A stretch of DNA of 64,000 bases from Cherax quadricarinatus (lineage: Eukaryota > Arthropoda > Malacostraca > Decapoda > Parastacidae): positions 1,266,152 to 1,330,151 of the forward strand of contig NC_091372.1 in the NCBI RefSeq assembly GCF_038502225.1, written 5' to 3'. Shown piece by piece: positions 21,283 to 34,059 of this stretch. A program made the translations under genes and the position numbers. The notes beneath the pieces are model-generated. The model did not search any database and was not told the origin of the DNA. It worked only from the letters and a program-made list of their open reading frames with translations. Each line of letters starts with the position of its first letter. Within the stretch, counting starts at the first letter, position 1.

Positions 21283-21590
21283 AAGATAAGATAAGATAAG
21301 ATAAGATTTCGTTCGGATTTTTAACCCCGGAGGATTAGCCACCCAGGATAACCCAAGAAAGTCAGTGCGTCATCGAGGACTGTCTAACTTATTTCCATTG
21401 GGGTCCTTAATCTTGTCCCCCAGGATGCGACCCACACCAGTTGACTAACACGCAGGTACCTATTTGCTGCTAGGTGAACAGGACAACAGGTGTAAGGAAA
21501 CGTGTCGAAATGTTTCCACCCGCCGGGAATCGAACCCGGGCCCTCCGTGTGTGAAGCGGGAGCTTTAGCCACCAGGCCACCGGGCCACCA
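21283..21590 (-). mobile_element. tRNA-derived SINE, reverse
   Basis: A GATAA repeat at 21285-21306 precedes the 3' region (GGATAACCCAAGAAAGTCAG, CCCAGGATGCGACCCACACC). The head follows, with the reversed B box GGAATCGAACC at 21526-21536 and reversed A box CCACCAGGCCA at 21569-21579. Confidence 0.85.
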
Positions 21591-21886
21591 GCTTGATTAC
21601 TAGTGCACTCAGCTCACACAATGAGGTTGATGGTTTGATCCCTGGTAGGGGTGGAAACATTTGGAGGTGTTTCCGTAAGACACCTGCTGTCTCTGTTCAT
21701 CCAGTAGAAAAACAGGTACATGGGTGTTAGTCAACTGGTGTGGGTTGCATCCTGGGACAAAATTTACCTAATTTGCTTGAAATGCTCTGTATAACAAGCA
21801 GCTTTCTATGCAGTAGTATGTCATTGATGTCAGCTATGGTCTGTATACCATGCATATGTACTTATAGAAATAAAGATTATTGTTAC

Positions 21887-21929
<43 letters not shown>

Positions 21930-21932
21930 GTG
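21591..21932 (+). mobile_element. tRNA-derived SINE, forward, with (ATT)n tail
   Basis: Head with B-box-like GGTTTGATCCC at about 21652-21662, body AGACACCTGCTGTCTCTGTT and GGGTTGCATCCTGGGACAAA, 3' region AGAAATAAAGATTATTG and a (TTA)n run to 21930. It is head-to-head with the SINE at 21283-21590. Confidence 0.85.
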
Positions 21933-22064
21933 TGAGGTGAGTGCGCTACCAACCCAGCTACAGAACTACTTCGTGATCTTTTTAATTGTAAGCGAGGTTT
22001 CCCGAAAGTGTTGTGCATGTTTTTACCTTCATCTGAAACAATTATCATTGCAAAGGGTAAAACA

Positions 22065-22624
22065 AGTGGCTGATGATGTCTACTGTAGTGGCTGATGATG
22101 TCTACTGTAGTGGCTGATGTCTACTGTAGTGGCTGATGATGTTACTGTAGTGGCTGATGATGTCTACTGTAGTGGCTGATGATGTCTACTGTAGTGGCTG
22201 ATGATGTTACTGTAGTGGCTGATGATGTCTACTGTAGTGGCTGATGATGTCTACTGTAGTGGCTGATGATGTCTACTGTAGTGGCTGATGATGTCTACTG
22301 TAGTGGCTGATGATGTCTACTGTAGTGGCTGATGTCTACTGTAGTGGCTGATGATGTCTACTGTAGTGGATGATGATGTCTACTGTAGTGGCTGATGATG
22401 TCTACTGTAGTGGCTGATGATGTCTACTGTAGTGGCTGATGATGTTACTGTAGTGGCTGATGATGTCTACTGTAGTGGCTGATGATGTCTACTGTAGTGG
22501 CTGATGTCTACTGTAGTGGCTGATGATGTCTACTGTAGTGGCTGATGATGTCTACTGTAGTGGATGATGATGGTACTGTAGTGGATGATGTTAGTGTAGT
22601 GGTTGATGTCTATTGTAGTGGCTG
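22065..22624. repeat. 22-bp zone of the long GATGAT array
   Basis: Units of CTGATGATGTCTACTGTAGT plus GG (22 bp), with 19- and 21-bp variants. The 22-bp length breaks frame, unlike the adjoining zone. Confidence 0.95.
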
Positions 22625-25600
22625 ATGTCTATTGTAGTGGATGATGATGTTACTGTAGTGGATGATGATGTTACTGTAGTGGATGATGATGTTACTGTAG
22701 TGGATGATGATGTTACTGTAGTGGATGATGTTACTGTAGTGGATGATGATGTTACTGTAGTGAATGATGATGTTACTGTAGTGAATGATAATGTTACTGT
22801 AGTGGATGATGATGTTACTGTAGTGGATGATGATGTTACTGTAGTGAATGATGATGTTACTGTAGTGAATGATGATGTTACTGTAGTGAATGATGATGTT
22901 ACTGTAGTGATGATGATGATGTTACTGTAGTGTGAATGATGATGTTACTGTAGTGATGATGATGTTACTGATGATGATGTTACTGTAGTGGATGATGATG
23001 TTACTGTAGTGAATGATGATGTTACTGTAGTGGATGATGATGTTACTGTAGTGGATGATGATGTTACTGTAGTGAATGATGATGTTACTGTAGTGGATGA
23101 TGATGTTACTGTAGTGGATGATGATGTTACTGTAGTGGATGATGATGTTACTGTAGTGGATGATGATGTTACTGTAGTGGATGATGATGTTACTGTAGTG
23201 AATGATGATGTTACTGTAGTGGATGATGATGTTACTGTAGTGAATGATGTTACTGTAGTGGATGATGATGTTACTGTAGTCACTGGATGATGATGTTACT
23301 GTAGTGAATGATGATGTTACTGTAGTGGATGATGATGTTACTGTAGTGAATGATGATGTTACTGTAGTGGATGACGATGTTACTGTAGTGAATGATGATG
23401 TTACTGTAGTGAATGATGATGTTACTGTAGTGGATGATGATGTTACTGTAGTGAATGATGATGTTACTGTAGTGGATGATGATGTTACTGTAGTGGATGA
23501 TGATGTTACTGTAGTGGATGATGATGTTACTGTAGTGGATGATGTTACTGTGGTGAATGATGTTACTGTAGTGGATGATGATGTTACTGTAGTGGATGAT
23601 GTTACTGTAGTGGATGATGATGTTACTGTAGTGAATGATGATGTTACTGTAGTGGATGATGATGTTACTGTAGTGGATGATGATGTTACTGTAGTGGATG
23701 ATGTTACTGTAGTGGATGATGTTACTGTGGTGAATGATGTTACTGTAGTGGATGATGATGTTACTGTAGTGGATGATGATGTTACTGTAGTGAATGATGA
23801 TGTTACTGTAGTGAATGATGATGTTACTGTAGTGGATGATGATGTTACTGTAGTGAATGATGATGTTACTGTAGTGGATGATGATGTTACTGTAGTGGAT
23901 GATGATGTTACTGTAGTGGATGATGATGTTACTGTAGTGGATGATGTTACTGTGGTGAATGATGTTACTGTAGTGGATGATGATGTTACTGTAGTGGATG
24001 ATGATGTTACTGTAGTGGATGATGTTACTGTAGTGGATGATGATGTTACTGTAGTGAATGATGATGTTACTGTAGTGGATGATGATGTTACTGTAGTGGA
24101 TGATGATGTTACTGTAGTGGATGATGATGTTACTGTAGTGGATGATGTTACTGTGGTGAATGATGTTACTGTAGTGGATGATGATGTTACTGTAGTGGAT
24201 GATGATGTTACTGTAGTGGATGATGTTACTGTAGTGGATGATGATGTTACTGTAGTGGATGATGTTACTGTGGTGGATGATGATGTTACTGTAGTGGATG
24301 ATGATGTTACTGTAGTGGATGATGATGTTACTGTAGTGAATGATGATGTTACTGTAGTGAATGATGATGTTACTGTAGTGGATGATGATGTTACTGTAGT
24401 GGATGATGATGTTACTCTAGTGGATGATGATGTTACTGTAGTGGATGATGTTACTGTGGTGAATGATGTTACTGTAGTGGATGATGATGTTACTGTAGTG
24501 TTACTGTAGTGGATGATGTTACTGTAGTGGATGATGTTACTGTAGTGGATGATGATGTTACTGTAGTGGATGATGATGTTACTGTAGTGGATGATGATGT
24601 TACTGTAGTGGATGTTACTGTGGTGGATGATGTTACTGTAGTGGATGATGATGTTACTGTAGTGGATGATGATGTTACTGTAGTGGATGATGTTACTGTA
24701 GTGGATGATGATGTTACTGTAGTGGATGATGATGTTACTGTAGTGGATGATGATGTTACTGTAGTGGATGATGTTACTGTAGTGAATGATGATGTTACTG
24801 TAGTGGATGATGATGTTACTGTAGTGGATGATGTTACTGTAGTGAATGATGATGTTACTGTAGTGGATGATAATGTTACTGTAGTGGATGATGATGTTAC
24901 TGTAGTGAATGATGATGTTACTGTAGTGGATGATGATGTTACTGTAGTGGATGATGATGATATTGTAGTGGATGATGATGTTACTGTAGTGGATGATAAT
25001 GTTACTGTAGTGGATGATGATGTTACTGTAGTGAATGATGATGTTACTGTAGTGAATGATGATGTTACTGTAGTGGATGATAATGTTACTGTAGTGGATG
25101 ATGATGTTACTGTAGTGAATGATGATGTTACTGTAGTGAATGATGATGTTACTGTAGTGGATGATAATGTTACTGTAGTGGATGATAATGTTACTGTAGT
25201 GGATGATGATGTTACTGTAGTGGATGATGATGTTACTGTAGTGGATGATAATGTTACTGTAGTGGATGATGATGTTACTGTAGTGAATGATGTTACTGTA
25301 GTGGATGATAATGTTACTGTAGTGAATGATGATGTTACTGTGGTGGATGATGATGTTACTGTAGTGGATGATGATGTTACTGTAGTGGATGATAATGTTA
25401 CTGTAGTGGATGATAATGTTACTGTAGTGGATGATAATGTTACTGTAGTGGATGATGATGTTACTGTAGTGGATGATGATGTTACTGTGGTGGATGATGA
25501 TGTTACTGTAGTGGATGATGATGTTACTGTAGTGGATGATAATGTTACTGTAGTGGATGATAATGTTACTGTAGTGGATGATAATGTTACTGTAGTGGAT

Positions 25601-28600
25601 GATGATGTTACTGTAGTGGATGATGATGTTACTGTAGTGGATGATAATGTTACTGTAGTGGATGATGATGTTACTGTAGTGAATGATGTTACTGTAGTGG
25701 ATGATAATGTTACTGTAGTGAATGATGATGTTACTGTGGTGGATGATGATGTTACTGTAGTGGATGATGATGTTACTGTAGTGGATGATAATGTTACTGT
25801 AGTGGATGATGATGTTACTGTAGTGGATGATGTTACTGTAGTGGATGATGATGTTACTGTAGTGGATGATGATGTTACTGTAGTGAATGATGATGTTACT
25901 GTAGTGGATGACGATGTTACTGTAGTGAATGATGATGTTACTGTAGTGAATGATGATGTTACTGTAGTGGATGATGATGTTACTGTAGTGAATGATGATG
26001 TTACTGTAGTGGATGATGATGTTACTGTAGTGGATGATGATGTTACTGTAGTGGATGATGATGTTACTGTAGTGGATGATGTTACTGTGGTGAATGATGT
26101 TACTGTAGTGGATGATGATGTTACTGTAGTGGATGATGATGTTACTGTAGTGGATGATGTTACTGTAGTGGATGATGATGTTACTGTAGTGAATGATGAT
26201 GTTACTGTAGTGGATGATGATGTTACTGTAGTGGATGATGATGTTACTGTAGTGGATGATGTTACTGTAGTGGATGATGTTACTGTGGTGAATGATGTTA
26301 CTGTAGTGGATGATGATGTTACTGTAGTGGATGATGATGTTACTGTAGTGAATGATGATGTTACTGTAGTGAATGATGATGTTACTGTAGTGGATGATGA
26401 TGTTACTGTAGTGAATGATGATGTTACTGTAGTGGATGATGATGTTACTGTAGTGGATGATGATGTTACTGTAGTGGATGATGATGTTACTGTAGTGGAT
26501 GATGTTACTGTGGTGAATGATGTTACTGTAGTGGATGATGATGTTACTGTAGTGGATGATGATGTTACTGTAGTGGATGATGTTACTGTAGTGGATGATG
26601 ATGTTACTGTAGTGAATGATGATGTTACTGTAGTGGATGATGATGTTACTGTAGTGGATGATGATGTTACTGTAGTGGATGATGATGTTACTGTAGTGGA
26701 TGATGTTACTGTGGTGAATGATGTTACTGTAGTGGATGATGATGTTACTGTAGTGGATGATGATGTTACTGTAGTGGATGATGTTACTGTAGTGGATGAT
26801 GATGTTACTGTAGTGGATGATGTTACTGTGGTGGATGATGATGTTACTGTAGTGGATGATGATGTTACTGTAGTGGATGATGATGTTACTGTAGTGAATG
26901 ATGATGTTACTGTAGTGAATGATGATGTTACTGTAGTGGATGATGATGTTACTGTAGTGGATGATGATGTTACTCTAGTGGATGATGATGTTACTGTAGT
27001 GGATGACGTTACTGTGGTGAATGATGTTACTGTAGTGGATGATGATGTTACTGTAGTGGATGATGATGTTACTGTAGTGGATGATGTTACTGTAGTGGAT
27101 GATGATGTTACTGTAGTGGATGATGATGTTACTGTAGTGGATGATGTTACTGTAGTGGATGATGATGTTTCTGTAGTGGATGTTACTGTGGTGGATGATG
27201 TTACTGTAGTGGATGATGATGTTACTGTAGTGGATGATGATGTTACTGTAGTGGATGATGTTACTGTAGTGGATGATGATGTTACTGTAGTGGATGATGA
27301 TGTTACTGTAGTGGATGATGATGTTACTGTAGTGGATGATGTTACTGTAGTGAATGATGATGTTACTGTAGTGGATGATGATGTTACTGTAGTGGATGAT
27401 GATGTTACTGTAGTGAATGATGATGTTACTGTAGTGGATGATAATGTTACTGTAGTGGATGATGATGTTACTGTAGTGAATGATGATGTTACTGCAGTGG
27501 ATGATGATGTTACTGTAGTGGATGATGATGATATTGTAGTGGATGATGATGTTACTGTAGTGGATGATAATGTTACTGTAGTGGATGATGATGTTACTGT
27601 AGTGAATGATGATGTTACTGTAGTGAATGATGATGTTACTGTAGTGGATGATAATGTTACTGTAGTGGATGATGATGTTACTGTAGTGAATGATGATGTT
27701 ACTGTAGTGAATGATGATGTTACTGTAGTGGATGATAATGTTACTGTAGTGGATGATAATGTTACTGTAGTGGATGATGATGTTACTGTAGTGGATGATG
27801 ATGTTACTGTAGTGGATGATAATGTTACTGTAGTGGATGATGATGTTACTGTAGTGAATGATGTTACTGTAGTGGATGATAATGTTACTGTAGTGTATGA
27901 TGATGTTACTGTGGTGGATGATGATGTTACTGTAGTGGATGATGATGTTACTGTAGTGATGATAATGTTACTGTAGTGAATGATGATGTTACTGTAGTGG
28001 ATGATAATGTTACTGTAGTGGATGATGATGTTACTGTAGTGAATGATGATGTTACTGTAGTGATGATGCTGTTACTGTAGTGGATGATGATGTTACTGTA
28101 GTGGATGATAATGTTACTGTAGTGGATGATAATGTTACTGTAGTGAATGATGATGTTACTGTAGTGGATGATAATGTTACTGTAGTGGATGATGTTACTG
28201 TAGTGAATGATGATGTTACTGTAGTGGATGATAATGTTACTGTAGTGGATGATGATGTTACTGTGGTGGATGATGATGTTACTGTAGTGGATGATGATGT
28301 TACTGTAGTGGATGATAATGTTACTGTAGTGGATGATGATGTTACTGTAGTGGATGATGATGTTACTGTAGTGGATGATAATGTTACTGTAGTGGATGAT
28401 GATGTTACTGTAGTGGATGATGATGTTACTGTGGTGGATGATGATGTTACTGTAGTGGATGATGATGTTACTGTAGTGGATGATAATGTTACTGTAGTGG
28501 ATGATAATGTTACTGTAGTGGATGATAATGTTACTGTAGTGGATGATGATGTTACTGTAGTGGATGATGATGTTACTGTAGTGGATGATAATGTTACTGT

Positions 28601-29259
28601 AGTGGATGATGATGTTACTGTAGTGAATGATGTTACTGTAGTGGATGATAATGTTACTGTAGTGAATGATGATGTTACTGTAGTGGATGATGATGTTACT
28701 GTAGTGGATGATAATGTTACTGTAGTGGATGATGATGTTACTGTAGTGAATGATGTTACTGTAGTGGATGATAATGTTACTGTGGTGGATGATGATGTTA
28801 CTGTAGTGGATGATGATGTTACTGTAGTGGATGATAATGTTACTGTAGTGGATGATAATGTTACTGTAGTGAATGATGATGTTACTGTAGTGGATGATGA
28901 TGTTACTGTAGTGGATGATGATGATATTGTAGTGGATGATGATGTTACTGTAGTGGATGATGATGTTACTGTAGTGAATGATGATGTTACTGTAGTGGAT
29001 GATGATGTTACTGTAGTGGATGATGATGTTACTGTAGTGAATGATGATGTTACTGTAGTGGATGATGATGTTACTGTAGTGGATGATGATGATATTGTAG
29101 TGGATGATGATGTTACTGTAGTGGATGATAATGTTACTGTAGTGGATGATGATGTTACTGTAGTGAATGATGATGTTACTGTAGTGGATGATGATGATAT
29201 TGTAGTGGATGATGATGTTACTGTAGTGGATGATAATGTTACTGTAGTGGATGATGATG
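22625..29259. repeat. 6.6-kb 21/18-bp minisatellite, frame-preserving
   Basis: Units of GATGATGATGTTACTGTAGT plus G (21 bp), and 18/15-bp forms lacking one or two GAT. All common lengths are multiples of three, so the plus strand stays open over very long spans (24509-27976 alone gives 1,155 codons) as VVDDDVT/VVNDDVT/VVDDNVT heptads. Rare markers recur about 2.55 kb apart: GATGACGATG at 23368 and 25905, TTACTCTAG at 24412 and 26970, GATATTGTAG at 24959 and 27530. This shows a large internal duplication. I see no splice context or promoter and treat it as non-coding. Confidence 0.97.
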
Positions 29260-29363
29260 TGGGTTTGTTTATGATTAAAGTAATTAAGTTTAAGCTACCA
29301 ATTATATTGTATTAAACAGATTAGCAATAAACATTTAAAAAATGCTTTGTGTGCTAACTTACA

Positions 29364-29587
29364 TTAACCCTTAAACTGTCCAAGCAGATCTACGTTCACA
29401 TACGTAGTGCTCCAAAAGTAGATCTACGTTTTTTACATATTTTCAGATATAACAAAAAAACAAAGTAGATCAAAGTTTTTGTACACATTTTCAAATGTAA
29501 AAAAAAAAAAAAGGAGATCTACTTTTTTTTACATACTTTCAAATGTTGAAAAAACGTAGATCTACATTTGGACAGTTTAAGGGTTAA
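29364..29587. mobile_element. TTAA-type MITE, CGTAGATCTACG family, compact copy
   Basis: TTAACCCTTAAACTGTCCAA at the left and GGACAGTTTAAGGGTTAA at the right, 224 bp, without inserts. It is the best single copy for the family ends. Confidence 0.9.
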
Positions 29588-29699
29588 ATGCAAAATAAAA
29601 TTACATAACACTAACAAATGACCAGATATACAAGAGATTCTAAGACGTCAAGAAAGATCATAAAAGATAGCAACACTACAGCTGACCATGGGTTGACAT

Positions 29700-30450
29700 G
29701 ACATCAGAATCTCTGATACTACACAGAGATGCCTTATTGCTGGGATATCTCACTCATTGCAACTGTATGGGGGTTATAAAGGAGGGGGTGGATTGACTGT
29801 GGTGAGGGGAAGCTCAGTGTCGAGAGTGGAGCCTGAGGGGGCTGTCGACATGGGAGATGGAGACCATGTGGAAGAGGGGTGGAGACAGAAGCTGGAAACT
29901 GGTGTTGGGAGGTGAAGGATGGTGTATGAAGTGAAGGGGTATAGGGGGGGGATGGGGAGGCTGGAAGCTACGAGGTGGTGTGATGTTGATCATGTGGGTA
30001 GCAGTGTCAGTGTCCTGGTGTGGGTGACTGGGTGGGTGAATGGGTGGGTGAATGTGTAGTTGATGGTGTGGCAGTAATGAGGGTGGTGAGTGGCTAAATG
30101 ACTAGGTGCATGGACTGCATGTTAGTGTAGGCCATGAAAACATAAGGTGTGAACATGTGGCAATGGGAGTGGGGGTGTGTGGGCTTGAAGCTGTAGAGGA
30201 GTAATGCAGGTGAAAGGTGCGGTTGTGCTGGTGGCCCAGCATGGGTAGTGGTGTAGATAATGGGTCACTGGGTGGGTGGTGGTGTGGGCAATAATGAAGC
30301 CTGTGGGCATGGGGGAGTTATGTGGGTAGAGCTGGCTGGGTGTGCCGCAGCGAATGGATAGAGCAAGAAGTATGGCAGAGGCATGTGGCTGAGGTATGGT
30401 ACTGGATACGTATAAATGGAGCACTGAGGCAAAGGAGGCTATGTATGTTA
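29700..30450. other. G/T-skewed non-coding tract
   Basis: Strongly G/T-rich plus strand with imperfect repeats such as GGGTGGGTGAATGGGTGGGT near 30030. No terminal repeats or convincing frame are visible. Confidence 0.5.
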
Positions 30451-30669
30451 AGTAGGCATCCCCGTAAAACAATAGACTTGCCTGTATAAATCACTGCAAA
30501 ATGGAAGGAAAAGAACCAGGCATGTGTCCATTTTTCCAAACATACTCCACTGTGTAATATGATTTACATAGCACGTTCACCGAAAATGTGCAATAATTCT
30601 GCAGCCATGTTAAGGTGAAAACATGTTAACAAATCACATGTTATCCGACAGTCTACTGTAATTCAAATA

Positions 30670-30993
30670 CAACCTCTCCTCACTTAACGACATACTCGTT
30701 TACCAATGCCTAGGACTTATGACAGGCTCTCTGACCAGTATGCATGCCTAAATAATGTATATTAGAGCTGATTTCCTCTATTCTGTTTATTACAATATAC
30801 AGTAGACGTACACTACTCTATAAACTTTAAAAATATAGCAGAAATGTTATAAATGGTGCAAAAGTGACTTTAAAACAATATCAAAGATAGCTGACACAAA
30901 CCCACTACCATTATAGTATGCCCTTCACTTAGCAACGAATTTGTTTGCCGATGTGGTCTCAGGAACGGAACTCTGTTAAGTGAGGAGAGGCTG
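30670..30993. mobile_element. Tigger/pogo-type MITE (CTCCTCACTTAACG ends)
   Basis: CAACCTCTCCTCACTTAACG at the left and GTTAAGTGAGGAGAGGCTG at the right, flanked by TA. Non-coding. Confidence 0.8.
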
Positions 30994-31244
30994 TATTAAA
31001 CTAAATGTATGCATAATAGGAGTCATTACACATTTACACAAGGAATTACGTGGCGCACCTACCATGATGGTGCTGGGGGCAATGAAAACAAATCACTGTA
31101 CTGTACGTTACTTCAACTTGCAAAATCACAATAGCTATGATACGGTATTAGGTGTTGGGGAAGACCCAGTTATGGAAGATATAAGAAGGTTGGACCTGAC
31201 TGCTGGAGACCCAGGTTACAGAACATTATCAGGTGAGAATATTG

Positions 31245-31830
31245 ATGTGGCTATGAGGGGTTTGGGATAATTGCTGTATGAAGGAACATCAGAAATGTTC
31301 TTACTGTGCACCTCTGGCAAGACAATTATAGTGTAAATGATAATAATAATAATAATCATAATCTAGTAGGTAGTAGGTTGTTAGGCAACAACCACCCAGG
31401 GAGGCACTACCGTCCTGCCAAGTGAGTGTGAAACGAAAGCCTGTATTTGTTTTACATGATGGTAGGATTGCTGGGGTCTTTTTTCTGTCTCATAAACATG
31501 CAAGATTTCAGGTACGTCTTGCTACTTCTACTTTCACTTAGGTCACACTACACATACATGTACAAGCATATATATACACACCCTTCTGAGTTTTCTTCTA
31601 TTTTCTTTCTAGTTCTTGTTCTTGTTTATTTCCTCTTATCTCCATGGGGAAGTGGAACAGAATTCTTCATCCGTAAGCCATGCGTGTTGTAAGAGGCAAC
31701 TAAAATGCCGGGAGCAAGGGGCTAGCAACCCCTTCTCCTGTATATATTACTAAATGTAAAAGGAGTAACTTTCGTTTTTCCTTTTGGGCCACCCCGCCTC
31801 GGTGGGATACAGCTGGTGTGTTGAAAGAGA
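31245..31830 (+). mobile_element. LINE tail fragment and full-length retroposon family B
   Basis: 31245-31345 is LINE tail (GGGGTTTGGGATAATTGCTG, GCACCTCTGGCAAGACA). 31365-31825 is the longest family B copy. It begins GTAGGTTGTTAGGCAACAAC, an inverted GGTTGTT/AACAACC pair, and continues through ACTACCGTCCTGCCAAGTGA and CCATGGGGAAGTGGAACAGA. It ends CCACCCCGCCTCGGTGGGAT with a short A-rich tail. Confidence 0.75.
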
Positions 31831-31864
31831 AGATTAAACTCAAATAAAAACCCTCCACTAAACT

Positions 31865-32450
31865 TCTCCTTGACAGATACAACAGCACACAGTCACAATA
31901 CAAGGCATGAGGCATTCTTCGACATCCCTCGTGTCAGTCTCACACTATGCATAAATGTAATGTACATAAAGGGCCCGAAGATCTCTAATTCACTACCTGA
32001 ACCAATAAAGGAGCCCCTGACTACATACAAATTTAGAGCTATGCTTAAAAATCATCTCATTTCTCAATACTAACCAAACCAACTTCTAATCAGTTTAAAG
32101 TAACTCTCCCAAATATTACATGACCTCTAGTCTATTTAAACATCTGCCAATCCATGAAATATTACTGTCTGAACTATTATTTGTGATACTGTTTTTATTA
32201 TGTGCAACTTCAAGATAATTATTCTTATAAACCGCCACCTTGACTACCTCGCATTAGTACATATTAAGATAAAATAAAGATTTATTAAAAAGTTAACCAC
32301 TCTTACCTTGTCTAGACATAAGTAGTTATTATGTACTAGGATCAGTCTGCCCAAAATACCCTGGCATGATAGTGGCTTTGTACTTAACAAATCAAAATTG
32401 TAATTACACATTGTACCCTTTGCAAAGAAATAAAATCTTTGTTCTTTACT
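31865..32450 (+). pseudogene. CR1/L2-like LINE 3' end
   Basis: A plus-strand frame at 31870-32073 reads NTRHEAFFDIPRVSLTL, KGPKISNSLPEPIKE and FRAMLKNHLISQY then stop, a CR1/L2-like C terminus. The 3' untranslated part carries AATAAAGATTTATTA. A second, shorter LINE end follows (GGATCAGTCTGCCCAAAATA, 32338-32450). Confidence 0.75.
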
Positions 32451-32455
32451 TTATA

Positions 32456-33025
32456 CGGTAGGACCCCCGTATCCGTGGGTCCTGTTTCTGTGGTTTCAGT
32501 TATTCTTGGTTTACCATGGGCTGAAAATAACCCTTAATTTTGCTTAATAATGACCACAAAGTGCAAAAGTAGTTATGGTGGCAGTTCATCAAAGCCTAAG
32601 GGAAGTCGTTAAGTGTTTCCTATCAGTGAAAAAGTGCTAATTCTCAATTCATTGTGCAAAATTTATCAATTAAACTTTATAACAGGTATGTATGTAAAAA
32701 ACGACTTACAGGGTTTGGTACTATCTGTAATTTCGGTACTTTTTTTTTTCAACACGTCGGCTGTTTCCCACCAAGGCGGGGTGACCCAAAAAGAAAGACA
32801 AAAACTTTCATCATCATTCAAAACTTTCACCATCACTCATACATAATCACTGTCTTTGCAGAGGCACTCAGATACAACAGCTTAGATGTCCCTCAAACTG
32901 CCAATATCCCAAACCTCTCCTTTAAAGTGAACTCAAGTCCAGCTAATCAGTTTTCCTGTATCCCTTCACAAAATATTACCATGCTCACACTTCAGTATAT
33001 CCCCACAGATATGGGGGTCCTACTG
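32456..33025 (+). mobile_element. Tigger-derived MITE with a LINE tail inserted
   Basis: CGGTAGGACCCCCGTATCCG at the left and GATATGGGGGTCCTACTG at the right, flanked by TA. Past the left end, codons from 32558 read KCKSSYGGSSSKPKGS, and 32613 onward gives FPISEKVLILNSLCK: a decayed Tigger transposase N terminus. About 32742-32995 is a reverse LINE tail inserted within it. Confidence 0.85.
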
Positions 33026-33027
33026 TA

Positions 33028-33170
33028 GAAAGCCTCTGGTTATGCAGAGCAATTTGGGAAAACTTAGGTTAATTTTGTCCCCAGGATGCAACCCACATCA
33101 GTTGGCTAACATCCAGGTTCTTTTTGGGTCACACTGCCTAGGTGGGAGATGGCAACTGCATTAAAAAAAA
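33028..33170. repeat. SINE 3' fragment and LINE tail fragment
   Basis: Reverse SINE 3' piece (CTCTGGTTATGCAGAGCAAT, CCCAGGATGCAACCCACATC), then a LINE tail signature (GGGTCACACTGCCTAGGTGG, poly-A). Confidence 0.7.
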
Positions 33171-33261
33171 ATTGTTGTGATGGTCATCCCCCTCCTTCAC
33201 ACACATACACACAAGAAAATGGTGAAGACATTATTCTTAACAAACAAATTTTTAAAGCATC

Positions 33262-34020
33262 AAATATGAATAGACTTGGACTTCCAGCAAGCGTGCGTGA
33301 GCGTGCTAGATAGGAGTGAATGGAGACGAATGGTATTTGGGACCTGACGAGCTGTTGGAGTGTGAGCAGGGTAATATTTAGTGAAGGGATTCAAGGAAAC
33401 CAGTTATTTTTATATAGCCGGACTTGAGTCCTGGAAATGGGAAGTACAATGCCTGCACTTTAAAGGAGGGGTTTGGGATATTAGCAGTCTGGAGGGATAT
33501 GTTGTGTATCTTTATATGTATATGTCATATTCTTCTAAACATGTGGTGTAAAGCATCAAATATTCTGAGCAACCTGAGCTGCAAATGGAGACAGTGACGA
33601 GCTGTTATGTAGTGAGCCGGAAATGAGTCCTGGAAATGGGAAGTACAATGCCTGCACTTTAAAGGAGGGGTTTGGGATATTAGCAGTCTGGAGGGATATG
33701 TTGTGTATCTTTATATGTATATGCTTCTAAACTGTTGTGTTCTGAGCACCTCTGCAAAAACAGTGATTATGTGTGAATGAGTTGAAAGTGTTGAATGATG
33801 ATGAAAGTATTTTCATTTTGGGGATTTTCTTTCTGTTTTGGGTCACCCTGCTTCGGTGGGTCACCCTGCCTTGGTGGGTCACCCTGCCTCGGTGGGTCAC
33901 CCTGCCTCGCTGGGTCACCCTGCCTCGGTGGGTCACCCTGCCTCGGTGGGTCATTCTGCCTCAGTGGGTCACCCTGCCTTGGTGGGAGATGACCAACTTG
34001 TTAAAAAAAAAAAAAAAAAA
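33262..34020 (+). pseudogene. LINE copy D, C terminus and rearranged 3' tail
   Basis: Starts in the last codons of the dominant LINE (GLDFQQACVSVLDRSEWRR equivalent), then stop and 3' tail. A segment of about 191 bp (GTCCTGGAAATGGGAAGTAC to the TTATATGTATATG part) is present twice, at about 33418 and 33609. The tail signature is expanded into the tandem repeat at 33840-33990 before poly-A. Confidence 0.85.
33840..33990 (+). repeat. 18-bp repeat made from the LINE tail signature
   Basis: GGGTCACCCTGCCTCGGT is repeated eight times (variants CTTC, CTTG, CTCGC, ATTCTG) exactly where other copies have one. Confidence 0.95.
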
Positions 34021-34059
34021 ATAGAAAACTTGTGACCTATATTTAAGGATGTTAAGAGA

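Noticed and set aside
24509..27976. 1,155-codon acidic heptad protein
   Set aside because: Produced by GAT-slippage units; it is bounded only by frame breaks within the array, and variation is not codon-biased.
30980..31270. 96-codon frame with AG and GT splice-like edges, first taken as a host exon
   Set aside because: Its right part aligns with a diverged LINE 3' tail (GGACCTGA...CTGGAGA...GGGGTTTGGGATA), and I recognise no protein family.
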